From Thalassobacillus sp043497085 (lineage in GTDB: Bacteria > Bacillota > Bacilli > Bacillales > Halobacillaceae): a stretch of DNA of 64,000 nt. Where the stretch lies: the NCBI GenBank assembly GCA_043497085.1, contig JBIEKI010000010.1, one strand, 5' to 3'. Within the stretch, counting starts at the first letter, position 1, and every line of letters starts with the position of its first letter. Of the stretch, positions 51,715 through 60,960 are shown one piece after another. The notes beneath the pieces were generated by a model that saw only the letters and a list, made by a program, of their open reading frames with translations, ran no database searches and was not told the DNA's origin. Both the position numbers and the translations under genes were made by a program.

Positions 51715-52851
51715 TTATCCTAAAATTAACACGATTACTCCCTGGATGATCCCGATCAATCCACCAAGCAATGCTCCCAGATAGGTAATCATTTTCAATT
51801 CTCGTCTGGAAATATCCAGCACCATTGCTTCTAATCTCCCAACAGAAAAAGCCTCGACTTGATCCTGGACGATTTCCGCCAGGTGAAGTTTTTTCATCAT
51901 CGGCTCAATTCGATCCGCCAGCAGGGTACCTGCTTGCGCGACCAGCACCGGGACTGCATCCTGGATGATTTTGGAGCGAATCGGCTTCACCCAATCGGCT
52001 ACGGTGCGATTCATCCAGTTTTTAAGCGGGATAGTTTTGGCTACGGTTGTACCTAACGTTCGTTTAATCGCGTTTTTTCCGATTTTTTCTTCAATTGTTC
52101 CTACCGGTTGACGGATCCAATAATCTTTTTCATTGCCGATCAATTCTACGAGCCATTCCTTCGTTTCCGGAGCCCTTACATACTGCAGGACGGCCGGATG
52201 GGCTTTATCTGTAAGTCCCTCTGGTGTTATGAAGGAAGAAATCATATTACCGAGAAATCCTTGGCCGGTTAAATAATGTTCAATCAATTCCGCAATTTTT
52301 CGCTTGCCTTCCGGGCTGTCAATGTAGGTGCTTAGCTTAAGCTGGATATTGGCAGCAAGCTTATCTACTCCCTTATCCGCTTTCTTTTTCCAATTGTCCG
52401 GAAGCACTTTTTCGACAGGAACAGAACGGTATTGGTTCATCATCTCTTCATATTGATTTTCCACCCAATAGGAAATTTTCCTGCGAAGCTTGTCCTCATC
52501 CGCTTCGACATCGAAGAAGTTCAGCAGTTCGATAATCTTCTTTTCCTGTTTGAGCAACTGTTTGACTTCATCTTGAGCCCATAGAGTCATCTGCCTTTGA
52601 AACTCACTCTCTTCCAGCTTTTTGCGGATCCCTTCTGCCGTCAAAAGATGCTGGACTACCATCCGGCCAAGCTGACGTGCCAGTTCCTGCTGACGCTTTG
52701 GAATCAATCCAGGAGTAAAAGGCAAACGATATTTGCCTATATATTTTGCTTCATATGGTCGGAATAACATTTTTATCGCTAATGAGTTGGTGAGACCGCC
52801 AATAAGAGCGCCAATCCCCATCATCATCAGTATTAACAAAACTACGTTCAT
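51715..52851 (-). CDS. yheB: DUF445 membrane protein YheB
   Basis: This 378-residue protein has an N-terminal membrane segment (MNVVLLILMMMGIGALIGG), then TNSLAIKMLFRPYEAKYIG, the DUF445 signature, a long helical middle, and a C-terminal membrane segment (YLGALLGGLIGIIQGVIVLI). It is family YheB/UPF0754; its role is unknown though it is spore-associated in B. subtilis. ATG at 52851 follows GAGGT. It precedes yheA by 89 bases on the same strand. Confidence 0.9.
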   Translation of the reverse strand: MNVVLLILMMMGIGALIGGLTNSLAIKMLFRPYEAKYIGKYRLPFTPGLIPKRQQELARQLGRMVVQHLLTAEGIRKKLEESEFQRQMTLWAQDEVKQLLKQEKKIIELLNFFDVEADEDKLRRKISYWVENQYEEMMNQYRSVPVEKVLPDNWKKKADKGVDKLAANIQLKLSTYIDSPEGKRKIAELIEHYLTGQGFLGNMISSFITPEGLTDKAHPAVLQYVRAPETKEWLVELIGNEKDYWIRQPVGTIEEKIGKNAIKRTLGTTVAKTIPLKNWMNRTVADWVKPIRSKIIQDAVPVLVAQAGTLLADRIEPMMKKLHLAEIVQDQVEAFSVGRLEAMVLDISRRELKMITYLGALLGGLIGIIQGVIVLILG

Positions 52852-52968
52852 GACATCAACCTCATTTCCATTCTCCGTCACCAGTATATATCATTTTCCC
52901 GGAATGAGAAACGGTCATGCTAAGAATTTCCTGTGCATATATAAATAGAAAGATGGGGAGGGCTGTCC

Positions 52969-54279
52969 ATGTATTTTTCCATACGTTATTACGCAGGATC
53001 ACACGCCAGAATGATCGTTCCAAAAGCCTATGAAAAAGAGTTCCAATCTGTCGATTCCTTATCATTCGGAAAAAAATCCTGTACGGTCCGATGCTTGACT
53101 CACCGGGAAAATGATAATTGCATTTTAATTTCTTCTGCAGCAATAGAACAATTGCAGCTGCCTAATCATCGTATGGCGATGTGCCATATTACTGGTGATA
53201 AAGCACGATTGACTGTTCCGTTCGGCGTATTTACAGCTGGCTTTCAAATAGAAGGCCAGTTACTGGGGCCGCGGACAAAATATTTCGAGGGTTTCAGTAC
53301 CACAGGGCAGGAACTCGGATACCAGGCTGTTTTTTTCGGATACCAGCATTTGTCCACACTCCCGGCCTATATAAGTGGTTACGTCTACGACAGGCAAGTG
53401 TGGCGGAAGATAGAATCGCCTTTACCGGATATTATCTATAACCGCGTCACGAACAGGAAAACAGAAAATCACCCCAAAGTTTACCAGGCTCTGCGGACCT
53501 TAAACGAAAAGTCCCGTGTGTTCAATCCTGGATTCTTTAACAAAGCAACAATTTTGAAATATGTAATGGAAAGTAATGAAACGGATCATTTACTCCCCCA
53601 TACCATTTTCAATCCTTCGAAACAAATGCTCAGCGATATGCTGCAAAAAAATGCTATATATATCAAACCTACCCACGGCAGCCGTGGCGAGGGTTTGATG
53701 AGAGTTAAACAAAATGAAGATGGTTCACTCGATGTTCTTGAAGCCGATGCCCGCCATCCTCATCACTTCCAGGGTGTCTATAGTTTTTTTCAAGCTTATT
53801 TTCCACAAGGCAGTTCCGGCTATTTAGTTCAGCCGAAAATCGATCTTCTTGAAATAGATGGGAAGCCATTGGATTTTCGTGTTCATAGCAATAAAGATGA
53901 AACAGGGACTTGGAAAATTACCCTGATCGGTGTCAGGGTGGGTAATGAAAAACAGCCTACCACACACCATATTCATGGAGGCACGATCAAGATATTAGAA
54001 GAAACTTTTTCTGAAGTACGCACACGCCAAATCAAACAGCGGCTGACAGACACAGCGCTTTTGGTCAGCAAGGAAATCGATCAGCATTTTGACGGTCAAT
54101 TAGGCGAATTAGGCCTTGATATCGCCATCGACAAAGATGAGGGATTGTGGTTGTTCGAAGTCAATTCCAAGCCCGGATTTTTCTTATTCGATCATCCTGC
54201 CCTGGCCGAACAAATGGATAATTATTTTTCGTACAGCTATCGTTATGGGCAATACTTGATGGATCGAGACACTGATTGA
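52969..54279 (+). CDS. YheC/YheD family endospore coat-associated ATP-grasp protein
   Basis: This 436-residue protein has an N-terminal domain (residues 1–190) and a C-terminal ATP-grasp domain with YIKPTHGSRGEGLMRVKQ, DFRVHSNKDETGTWKITLIG and LGELGLDIAIDKDEGLWLFEVNSKPGF as nucleotide- and metal-binding segments. Family members are coat-associated in B. subtilis, where yheC and yheD are adjacent; only one copy is present here. It is preceded by GGGGAGGG and diverges from yheB. Confidence 0.88.
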   Translation: MYFSIRYYAGSHARMIVPKAYEKEFQSVDSLSFGKKSCTVRCLTHRENDNCILISSAAIEQLQLPNHRMAMCHITGDKARLTVPFGVFTAGFQIEGQLLGPRTKYFEGFSTTGQELGYQAVFFGYQHLSTLPAYISGYVYDRQVWRKIESPLPDIIYNRVTNRKTENHPKVYQALRTLNEKSRVFNPGFFNKATILKYVMESNETDHLLPHTIFNPSKQMLSDMLQKNAIYIKPTHGSRGEGLMRVKQNEDGSLDVLEADARHPHHFQGVYSFFQAYFPQGSSGYLVQPKIDLLEIDGKPLDFRVHSNKDETGTWKITLIGVRVGNEKQPTTHHIHGGTIKILEETFSEVRTRQIKQRLTDTALLVSKEIDQHFDGQLGELGLDIAIDKDEGLWLFEVNSKPGFFLFDHPALAEQMDNYFSYSYRYGQYLMDRDTD

Positions 54280-54343
54280 TTTCTTTACGCATGAAAAAGG
54301 CCTGCTGGCAAAAAATAAGTGTATATTGCCGGGAGGTGAAGAA

Positions 54344-54511
54344 GTGAAGGAGAAGAAAGAACGCCACCATGCCACAGAAGGCAAGGGAAAGTTTGAATTG
54401 GACGTCGACCGGATGATAAATGAAGGTATGGCCGGCGGGATGGAACGATCTGTTTATGGCAGAGAGCAGCTGGGAGAAGTTCATGAAATACCTGAACAAA
54501 AAGATGACTGA
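54344..54511 (+). CDS. Small hydrophilic protein of unknown function (55 aa)
   Basis: The GTG start at 54344 has GGGAGGTG five bases before it. The product (MKEKKERHHATEGKGKFELD, then a Gly/Met/Arg-rich stretch and an acidic end) has no hydrophobic segment. I do not recognise it. It follows the YheC/D gene by 65 bases and may be co-transcribed and sporulation-linked (inference). Confidence 0.55.
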   Translation: MKEKKERHHATEGKGKFELDVDRMINEGMAGGMERSVYGREQLGEVHEIPEQKDD

Positions 54512-54611
54512 GCACTTTCATATCAGAAAGACCTGACTTATCGCCAGGTACTTATGGCGATAACCTAAGTGTTTCTTATACTTTAGTCCTTTAAAAAAAG
54601 TCTTAAAGCAC

Positions 54612-54650
54612 AAAAAACGTACGTCAGAATGGCTGACGTACGTTTTTTAT
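54612..54650. terminator. Bidirectional terminator
   Basis: AAAAAACGTACGTCAG and CTGACGTACGTTTTTT form a perfect 16-bp stem with a 5-base loop. Confidence 0.93.
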
Positions 54651-54672
54651 AAGGACTTTTCTCTATTTGTGC

Positions 54673-54951
54673 TTAGCGGCTTTTAACAATCATTTGTACG
54701 GCGTCGTTGATCAGCTGCTCGGCAGAATCGCCTTGTTCGTTGCTGGTACGGATGCAGGTTTCAAGGTTTTTTGCAACGATATACCCAATCGCACGGTCCA
54801 TCGCAGAACGGGCTGCAGACAGTTGAGTGATGACGTCTTTACATTCTTTTTCCTCTTCCATCATCTTTAATACACCGCGGATTTGACCCTCTATACGTTT
54901 CAAACGATTTTTCGTTTCCTGGTTATATTGATCCATTTTAATTTCTTCCAT
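54673..54951 (-). CDS. CstR-type persulfide-sensing repressor
   Basis: This is a 92-residue all-helical repressor of the CsoR/RcnR/CstR family. The two sensor cysteines are present: C37 in EKECKDVITQLSA and C66 in VAKNLETCIRTS. Copper-sensing CsoR has a histidine four residues before the second cysteine; here that place is N62, as in the persulfide-responsive CstR of Staphylococcus aureus, which it resembles closely (CKDVITQ, then ENL.EC). It therefore probably senses reactive sulfur species. CstR-like operator sequences lie upstream. No sulfur-metabolism gene is adjacent. Confidence 0.85.
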   Translation of the reverse strand: MEEIKMDQYNQETKNRLKRIEGQIRGVLKMMEEEKECKDVITQLSAARSAMDRAIGYIVAKNLETCIRTSNEQGDSAEQLINDAVQMIVKSR

Positions 54952-54966
54952 GCTTGTCCCTCCCTT

Positions 54967-55022
54967 TCCCTAGGGTTATATCATGAAAAGTATTCCCTAT
55001 TTTCAGTGTACCCTTATAGGTA
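54967..55022. promoter_or_regulatory. Candidate CstR operators and promoter
   Basis: TTCCCTAGGGTTA (with CCCTAGGG at 54968–54975) and TACCCTTATAGGTA (55009–55022) resemble the CsoR/CstR consensus of CCC and GGG half-sites. The second directly abuts a minus-strand TATAAT (55029–55024) with TTTATT 17 bases upstream, so the repressor could block its own promoter. Confidence 0.5.
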
Positions 55023-55120
55023 TATTATAATCATTTTCTCCTGAAAAATAAACCCTTATGTTTGGTATAAGTATTCCTATTGATATAATAAAGAATAACT
55101 TAAAAAAAAGGAAGAGACAA

Positions 55121-56041
55121 ATGATTATAATAGAAAAAATAAAATCGATTTACCCTTCTCTCGTCAAACTCCCTTGCGAAAAGCATCTGGACGCAAATGA
55201 ATATAAGTGGTTTCAAACAGAAACCGAGGAAATCATCGGGATTAAAAAAAGTGAACTTTCCAGTCGTGAATCAGACATGCTGGAAATCTTCTTGACCCCA
55301 TATTACTATGACACCCCTTATATTACTGAACGGGAACAACAATGGATCGACTTGATTTATCACCATAAACCTGAAAAATTGATTTATAACGACCCACCCG
55401 GCAGCTTCCGGTTTGTTTTTTTCAAATTATCGGAGCGAAGTGCTGAGCCTGAGACCTTCCGGGAAGCAATCCAGGGTTTATTTTCCGTTCAAATGCCGAT
55501 CATCTGGGAAAATGATCATACCGGATTCATCATCGAAGAAAGAAAAGGTAAGGAAGATGAGACACTCTCCTTTGAAGAAATCATCGATGTATTAATGAGT
55601 GACTTTTATAGAAAGCTTTCTTTTTATGTCAGTGAATTCGTCAATGAGATCGAGGATGCTCCCTCCCATTTCAGCTGGAGCAAGCAATGTTTTTATATCG
55701 CACAAAATCACGTAAAAAAAGATGTCACACATTTTCTTGATGTGCTTCCCTATGTATACCTGGATCAGCTTCCTGACGACCAGGCTGACCGGGTGACTCA
55801 GGCAATCTTGCAGGAAGTGATCAATGAACCAGAGCTTCTGCATACCGTTCAGGTATTCCTGGAATGCAATTCTAACGCTACCTTGACGTCAAAAAAATTA
55901 TATATGCACCGCAACAGTTTGCAGTACCGGATTGATAAATTCATTGAAAAAACAGGGATCGATGTCCGGCAATTCCAATTTGCCCTCCCCACCTACCTGG
56001 CACTATTGCAAATGAAAATCAACAGCTGGAGCGACCGGTAA
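55121..56041 (+). CDS. PucR/CdaR-type HTH protein (YxkF-like)
   Basis: This 306-residue protein has a C-terminal helix-turn-helix of the PucR type: TVQVFLECNSNATLTSKKLY, then MHRNSLQYRIDKFIEKTGID, then the ALLQMK end. The N-terminal 200 residues have no clear domain. B. subtilis yxkF lies next to msmX, and the same pairing is seen here, so it is probably YxkF-like; its target is not known. ATG at 55121 follows AAGGAAGAG, and the upstream in-frame ATG at 55058 lies in the cstR promoter region. Confidence 0.8.
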   Translation: MIIIEKIKSIYPSLVKLPCEKHLDANEYKWFQTETEEIIGIKKSELSSRESDMLEIFLTPYYYDTPYITEREQQWIDLIYHHKPEKLIYNDPPGSFRFVFFKLSERSAEPETFREAIQGLFSVQMPIIWENDHTGFIIEERKGKEDETLSFEEIIDVLMSDFYRKLSFYVSEFVNEIEDAPSHFSWSKQCFYIAQNHVKKDVTHFLDVLPYVYLDQLPDDQADRVTQAILQEVINEPELLHTVQVFLECNSNATLTSKKLYMHRNSLQYRIDKFIEKTGIDVRQFQFALPTYLALLQMKINSWSDR

Positions 56042-56308
56042 TTATCGAATGGATTGTGTTGAACCTGGAAACAAAAGCCACAAAGAATCCAGGCGAGCTG
56101 GTGTCACCTATTCGTTCAGATAAAGAGAATTCACCAGCAAAGGACCTCTAAAAAGAAAGGTAAAGGCACATGAGCTAGTGCAACTATACAACGTGCACAA
56201 CCAAGTATAGTTTCTTTGTGCACGTTGTCCATTTACGCCCTATCAAGACTTAGGTAGACTAAATACATAGTTAATAAAACGCTTACATAACTTTGGGGAG
56301 GAATTACC

Positions 56309-57406
56309 ATGGCAGAGCTTAAATTAAATCATATTGATAAAGTATATGACAAAAATGTCAAAGCGGTAGAAGATTTCAATTTGGATATCGCGGATAAAGA
56401 ATTTGTAGTATTTGTAGGACCATCCGGGTGTGGTAAATCCACGACCCTTCGTATGATCGCTGGTCTGGAGGAAATCACAGGTGGAGATTTTTACATCGAT
56501 GACAAACGTATGAATGATGTTGCGCCTAAAGACAGGGACATCGCAATGGTGTTCCAGAACTATGCATTGTATCCACACATGAATGTATACGATAATATGG
56601 CATTCGGCTTGAAGCTTCGTAAAATGGATAAAAAAGAAATTGACCGCCGAGTGCAGGACGCAGCAAAAATTCTTGGGCTGGAAGCATTGCTGGACCGTAA
56701 ACCGAAAGCCCTTTCTGGTGGTCAGCGTCAGCGTGTCGCCTTAGGACGTGCGATTGTACGTGATGCGAAAGTATTCTTGATGGACGAACCTTTATCCAAC
56801 CTTGATGCGAAATTGCGTGTACAGATGCGCGCTGAAATCCAAAAACTTCACCAGCGTCTCCAGACTACAACGATCTATGTTACTCATGACCAGACAGAAG
56901 CTATGACAATGGCGACCCGCCTGGTTGTCATGAAGGATGGATACATTCAACAGGTCGGTGCACCTAAAGAAGTATATGACAAGCCGAATAACGTTTTTGT
57001 CGGCGGTTTCATCGGCTCGCCAGCCATGAATTTCCTGACTGGAACATTGAAAGAAGGCTATATTGAAGTCGGCAATGTAAACATCAAAGTCCCAGAAGGA
57101 AAAATGAAACCGCTCCGCGCCCAGAACTATTTGAATAAAGAAGTCATCCTTGGTGTACGTCCGGAGGATATCCATGACGAACCTTTGTTCATTGACGCCA
57201 ACCCTGAAAGCAAAATCACTGCCCATATCGAAGTAGCAGAATTGATGGGTTCTGAATCTTATCTTTATTCTAAGGTGAACGGCCAGGACTTTATCGCCCG
57301 TGTTGATTCCCGAACAGATATCAATGGTGGAGAAGACATCGAGCTTGCAATGGATATGAACAAAGCTCACTTCTTTGACGCAGAAACAGAAGAACGTATT
57401 AAGTAA
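56309..57406 (+). CDS. msmX: Multi-sugar ABC transporter ATPase MsmX
   Basis: This is a 365-residue shared ATPase that energises several carbohydrate importers (maltodextrin, arabino- and galacto-oligosaccharides and others). Walker A is VGPSGCGKSTT, the signature LSGGQRQRVALGRAIV, Walker B VFLMDEPLSNLDA and the switch histidine TTIYVTHDQTEAMT. A C-terminal TOBE/OB domain (about residues 235–365) is present. It has no permease genes nearby, as normal for MsmX. GGGGAGG precedes the ATG. Confidence 0.94.
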   Translation: MAELKLNHIDKVYDKNVKAVEDFNLDIADKEFVVFVGPSGCGKSTTLRMIAGLEEITGGDFYIDDKRMNDVAPKDRDIAMVFQNYALYPHMNVYDNMAFGLKLRKMDKKEIDRRVQDAAKILGLEALLDRKPKALSGGQRQRVALGRAIVRDAKVFLMDEPLSNLDAKLRVQMRAEIQKLHQRLQTTTIYVTHDQTEAMTMATRLVVMKDGYIQQVGAPKEVYDKPNNVFVGGFIGSPAMNFLTGTLKEGYIEVGNVNIKVPEGKMKPLRAQNYLNKEVILGVRPEDIHDEPLFIDANPESKITAHIEVAELMGSESYLYSKVNGQDFIARVDSRTDINGGEDIELAMDMNKAHFFDAETEERIK

Positions 57407-57433
57407 ACTTAAAAGGTTTGCATTGTAACATAA

Positions 57434-57475
57434 GAAAAAGGACTGTCATCTTTTTTAAAGTGGCAGTCCTTTTTC
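57434..57475. terminator. Terminator between msmX and the zinc-ribbon gene
   Basis: AAAAAGGACTG(T)CA and TG(G)CAGTCCTTTTT form the stem and serve the two convergent genes. Confidence 0.85.
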
Positions 57476-57725
57476 AATATGGAGCTTCCTGTATCTCTTT
57501 GGTCATGATCTTTCCACACTCTACGCATTGGATGATATGGATGCATTGATGGGCAGTGGCCGAGTCTGTATCTCCATCGACCAGCTTTGTCATCATCACT
57601 TCCAGGTAAGGGCTGTAGTCGTCCAGGTAATCAACTATTTTCCCCTGATCGACCATGTCACTCGCGCAATCCGGACAAATATCCTCAATCTCTTGTATCC
57701 CATTGCAAATTGGGCAAATCAGCAT
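57474..57725 (-). CDS. Small zinc-ribbon protein of unknown function
   Basis: This 83-residue protein starts MLICPICNGIQEIEDICPDC, and a third CxxC (CVECGK) lies near its C-terminus, together with a cysteine in AHQCIH. The CxxC pairs imply zinc binding. I recall similar conserved hypothetical proteins in Bacilli but not a function. AGGAGAGGG precedes; ATG at 57731 (two codons earlier) is equally possible. Convergent with msmX. Confidence 0.65.
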   Translation of the reverse strand: MLICPICNGIQEIEDICPDCASDMVDQGKIVDYLDDYSPYLEVMMTKLVDGDTDSATAHQCIHIIQCVECGKIMTKEIQEAPY

Positions 57726-57863
57726 ATCCATCCCTCTCCTCATTACTATAATATTACGGATGCCATTACTTCTTTTATTGGTCCATTTAAAAAATGAATG
57801 AACGCGGAACTATGAATTTCTTATAATAGAGGATTCAATAATTATATATAAACAAAAGGAAGG

Positions 57864-57889
57864 AGAAGCGTAGACCGCTTCTCCTGTTT
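57864..57889 (-). terminator. Terminator after the SASP gene
   Basis: AGGAGAAGCG and CGCTTCTCCT with a short loop; leftward readout continues into CCTTTTGTTT. Confidence 0.75.
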
Positions 57890-57898
57890 ACCATTCAT

Positions 57899-58108
57899 TT
57901 ATCGTGGTTGTTGTCCGCCGAATTGAGATTCAGCCATTTGGACAAGACGCTTAGTGATTTCTCCACCTACAGATCCGTTAGCACGGGAAGTAGTGTCAGC
58001 GCCTAGTTGCACACCAAATTCTTGTGCAATCTCCATTTTCATTTGGTCAAGTGCTTGTTGAGCACCAGGTACTACTAATTGATTAGATTGGTTTTGGTTT
58101 TGAGCCAT
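57899..58108 (-). CDS. Alpha/beta-type small acid-soluble spore protein
   Basis: This 69-residue DNA-binding protein saturates spore DNA. After a Gln/Asn-rich N-terminus, the conserved ALDQMKMEIAQEFGVQLGAD contains the GPR protease cleavage region (EIAQE), and the second box reads ANGSVGGEITKRLVQMAE. AGGAGGTGAG precedes the ATG. It is closest to the SspA/B/D group; the exact paralogue cannot be told. It is direct evidence that the organism makes endospores. Confidence 0.93.
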   Translation of the reverse strand: MAQNQNQSNQLVVPGAQQALDQMKMEIAQEFGVQLGADTTSRANGSVGGEITKRLVQMAESQFGGQQPR

Positions 58109-58195
58109 TGTGTCTCACCTCCTGTGTAATTGTAGTTTGACCCACAATTCAGGAAGTATCACAAATTTTAATTGGTAATTTTCTACAAAAATTAA

Positions 58196-59587
58196 TTACT
58201 TAGCATTCGGCTTTGTCATCGCTTTCGGATCAACGTATTCCTCGAATTCTGCTTCTGTCAGAATACCTAATTCTACAGCTGTTTCCTTCAACGTCTGATC
58301 TTTTTCAAACGCAGTTTTTGCAATTTTTGCCGCATTTTCATAACCGATATGCGGATTTAATGCAGTTACAAGCATCAAGGAATCTTTCAAATATTGCTCG
58401 ATTTTTCCGTGATCAGGCTCCAAACCGCTGACACAGCGTTCATCAAACGATACCATACTGTCAGCTAGTAATTGAGCAGACTGCAAGAAGTTATAAGCGA
58501 TTACCGGTTTGAAAACATTCAGTTCAAAGTTTCCTTGACTGGCCGCAAAACCGATTGTCGCATCATTACCCATAACTTGAGCTGCCACCATGGTGACTGC
58601 TTCACTTTGGGTTGGATTGACTTTACCTGGCATGATCGAGCTTCCAGGTTCATTGGCAGGGATTGTGATTTCACCAATACCGCAGCGAGGCCCGCTTGCC
58701 AGCCATCTGACATCGTTTGCGATTTTCATTACATCAGCTGCCAAAGCCTTCAATGCACCGTGAACGTGAACCAACTCATCATGAGAAGTTAACGCATGGA
58801 ATTTATTCGGAGCAGAAATGAATGTTTTTCCTGTCTCCTCGTTGATTTTATTCACGACTGTTTCAGCAAAGTCCGGATGAGCATTCAAGCCTGTCCCTAC
58901 TGCTGTACCGCCGATAGCCAGTTCTTTTACATATTGCAGGCTGTCTTCCAGCATGCTTTCTGTCTTTTCAAGCATACGGTGCCAGCCACTTATTTCCTGG
59001 CCAAGCGTCAATGGTGTCGCATCCTGGAGATGTGTACGACCAATTTTCACGATATCCTGAAACGCTTCCATTTTTTCTTTTAATGTTGTTTTCAATTGCT
59101 TCAAGGAAGGCAATACGGTTTCTTCCACTTTCAATACAGCTGCGATGTGCATCGCTGTTGGATACGTATCATTGGAGCTCTGGGACTTGTTTACATCATC
59201 ATTCGGGTGCAGTCTTGTATCCGTCCCCTGCTCCTTCAGCCATTCATTTCCGACATAAGCGATAACCTCGTTGACGTTCATATTAGATTGCGTACCGCTT
59301 CCAGTCTGCCAGACAACCAATGGGAAATGTTCCTCCAGCTCTCCAGCTACGATTCGATCAGCAGCATGTCCGATGGCATCAGCTTTTTCCTGTTCCAAAA
59401 GTCCTAATTCCTGATTCGCTCGAGCCGCACTTTTTTTCAAAACGGCAAATCCATGAATCACTTCCACAGGCATTTTTTCATTGCCAATTGGGAAGTTTTC
59501 TTTGCTGCGCTGCGTTTGAGCTGCCCAGTATTTTTCTTTTGGTACTTTCATCTCACCTAATGTGTCTTTTTCAATACGATAATCCAT
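58196..59587 (-). CDS. fumC: Class II fumarase
   Basis: This 463-residue enzyme hydrates fumarate to malate in the citric acid cycle. Substrate and catalytic motifs are complete: VWQTGSGTQSNMNVNEV, NDDVNKSQSSND, GRTHLQDATPLTLGQE and the mobile signature loop GSSIMPGKVNPTQSE. Length is standard. It corresponds to citG of B. subtilis, though not in the same place. GGAGG precedes the ATG. Confidence 0.96.
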   Translation of the reverse strand: MDYRIEKDTLGEMKVPKEKYWAAQTQRSKENFPIGNEKMPVEVIHGFAVLKKSAARANQELGLLEQEKADAIGHAADRIVAGELEEHFPLVVWQTGSGTQSNMNVNEVIAYVGNEWLKEQGTDTRLHPNDDVNKSQSSNDTYPTAMHIAAVLKVEETVLPSLKQLKTTLKEKMEAFQDIVKIGRTHLQDATPLTLGQEISGWHRMLEKTESMLEDSLQYVKELAIGGTAVGTGLNAHPDFAETVVNKINEETGKTFISAPNKFHALTSHDELVHVHGALKALAADVMKIANDVRWLASGPRCGIGEITIPANEPGSSIMPGKVNPTQSEAVTMVAAQVMGNDATIGFAASQGNFELNVFKPVIAYNFLQSAQLLADSMVSFDERCVSGLEPDHGKIEQYLKDSLMLVTALNPHIGYENAAKIAKTAFEKDQTLKETAVELGILTEAEFEEYVDPKAMTKPNAK

Positions 59588-59785
59588 GTTGTATCCTCCC
59601 TCGCCTTATGAAAAATAAACTCCTGTCCAATTATAACAAAAATTCTGGCGCTTCATCATTAAGAAGAAAACATCTAATACAAATAACAACTTTCTGACTA
59701 TTTACATTATTCAGAAATAGGTGTATGGTATATATAACAACTCGGAAAGGAGGCAGGAAGGCACTACATACAACGTGAAGGAGGG

Positions 59786-59845
59786 ATGATTACCGAAACA
59801 CGTTTAGTAGCTGATTTTCTTGCTCGATCTTTTTTCAGTGGGTAA
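59786..59845 (+). other. Possible 19-aa leader peptide upstream of a terminator
   Basis: ATG right after GAAGGAGGG encodes MITETRLVADFLARSFFSG and stops 20 bases before a hairpin terminator. Spacing to the ribosome-binding site is unusually short (zero to three bases), so translation is uncertain. It might instead be part of a small RNA. Confidence 0.3.
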
Positions 59846-59864
59846 AATAATGGATTAGTGGTTG

Positions 59865-59893
59865 AAGAAGCCCTGTGGGAGGGCTTCTTTTTA
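59865..59893 (+). terminator. Terminator upstream of the phospholipase-family gene
   Basis: AAGAAGCCCT and AGGGCTTCTT surround a 5-base loop, then TTTTATT. It lies between a short leader frame and the gene starting at 59936 on the same strand. Confidence 0.82.
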
Positions 59894-59935
59894 TTGTATA
59901 ATTATGACAAATACGATTACATAGGAGGCTTAGTC

Positions 59936-60853
59936 ATGCCTAATATCTGGACCCATATCCATTTCAGCCAATCAATGCTGGACACCCTGGAGCACACGGA
60001 ACGGCTTAAAATCCTTTCTCCTTATGTCAACTTAGGGGCCCAGGGACCGGACCCGTTTTTTTACCATCGGTTTTGGCCTTTTTTAGAAAGCAAAGGCGTC
60101 GAGGAAGTAGGTATGCGGCTGCATACCGAATATTGTGGAGACTTCCTCCTCGACCTTATCGAACAAGGTAAAGAAGCACCGGCATCCTCCCAGGCCTACA
60201 TTTTCGGTTTCCTGACCCATCATATTCTGGATCGCAACACCCACCCTTACATCCATTACCGTGCCGGGTACGAAGGAAATAGACACCAGGAGTTAGAAGT
60301 CATCATCGATACCCTCATCTTGGAACGTGAGAAAAGTATGAAAACCTGGCGTAATCCTGTACATAGACAAATTGATGTCGGAAGCAGGCTCGATAAGGGG
60401 CTTATACGGATCCTCGATACTACAATAAAAAAATATTTCGCTGACGTGACAGCAGGCCTTCCTGGTGACTATATCCAGGAATCTTATTATGATATGAAAA
60501 CAGCTATGCGTGTGTTGTATGACCCGGCAGGCTGGAAAAACAAGCTGTTGGGCTCGCTTGTTTCTTCATTCTCCCACCGTCCAGTCGAGGAAAAAGAAGA
60601 TTACTTGAACATCAATAAAAACGAATGGCACCATCCGGCAACTGGGGAATTAAAAAAGGAATCATTTGATGAGCTTTACGAAAAAGCATTTGATGAAGGA
60701 AAAGAAATCCTCACGCTACTGCTGCACTATTGGCAAAATGGTTCAAAAAATACACTAGAGGAACTAAAAGACAAGCTGGCGGACATTTCGTATGATACTG
60801 GCGAACCGCTGCATAAAAACTTAAGCAACCGGTATAGTGCACCAATCGTATAA
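59936..60853 (+). CDS. Zinc-dependent phospholipase C family protein
   Basis: This 305-residue, mostly helical protein belongs to the Zn_dep_PLPC family. The N-terminus MPNIWTHIHFSQSMLDTLEH is followed by LGAQGPDPFFYHRF and FGFLTHHILDRNTHPYIHYR, which supply the His/Asp metal ligands, then RHQELEVIIDTLI. No signal peptide, unlike secreted PlcB enzymes; the substrate is unknown. ATG at 59936 follows AGGAGG. Confidence 0.82.
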   Translation: MPNIWTHIHFSQSMLDTLEHTERLKILSPYVNLGAQGPDPFFYHRFWPFLESKGVEEVGMRLHTEYCGDFLLDLIEQGKEAPASSQAYIFGFLTHHILDRNTHPYIHYRAGYEGNRHQELEVIIDTLILEREKSMKTWRNPVHRQIDVGSRLDKGLIRILDTTIKKYFADVTAGLPGDYIQESYYDMKTAMRVLYDPAGWKNKLLGSLVSSFSHRPVEEKEDYLNINKNEWHHPATGELKKESFDELYEKAFDEGKEILTLLLHYWQNGSKNTLEELKDKLADISYDTGEPLHKNLSNRYSAPIV

Positions 60854-60960
60854 CATCGCTAAAAATTGGTTTTTCAAGTCGGTGAAAGCATATTTATATG
60901 AAGTGATGAATAGATTATTTAGTCACAAAAAAATACGGATACGGGCAATCCAGGGGGGGA

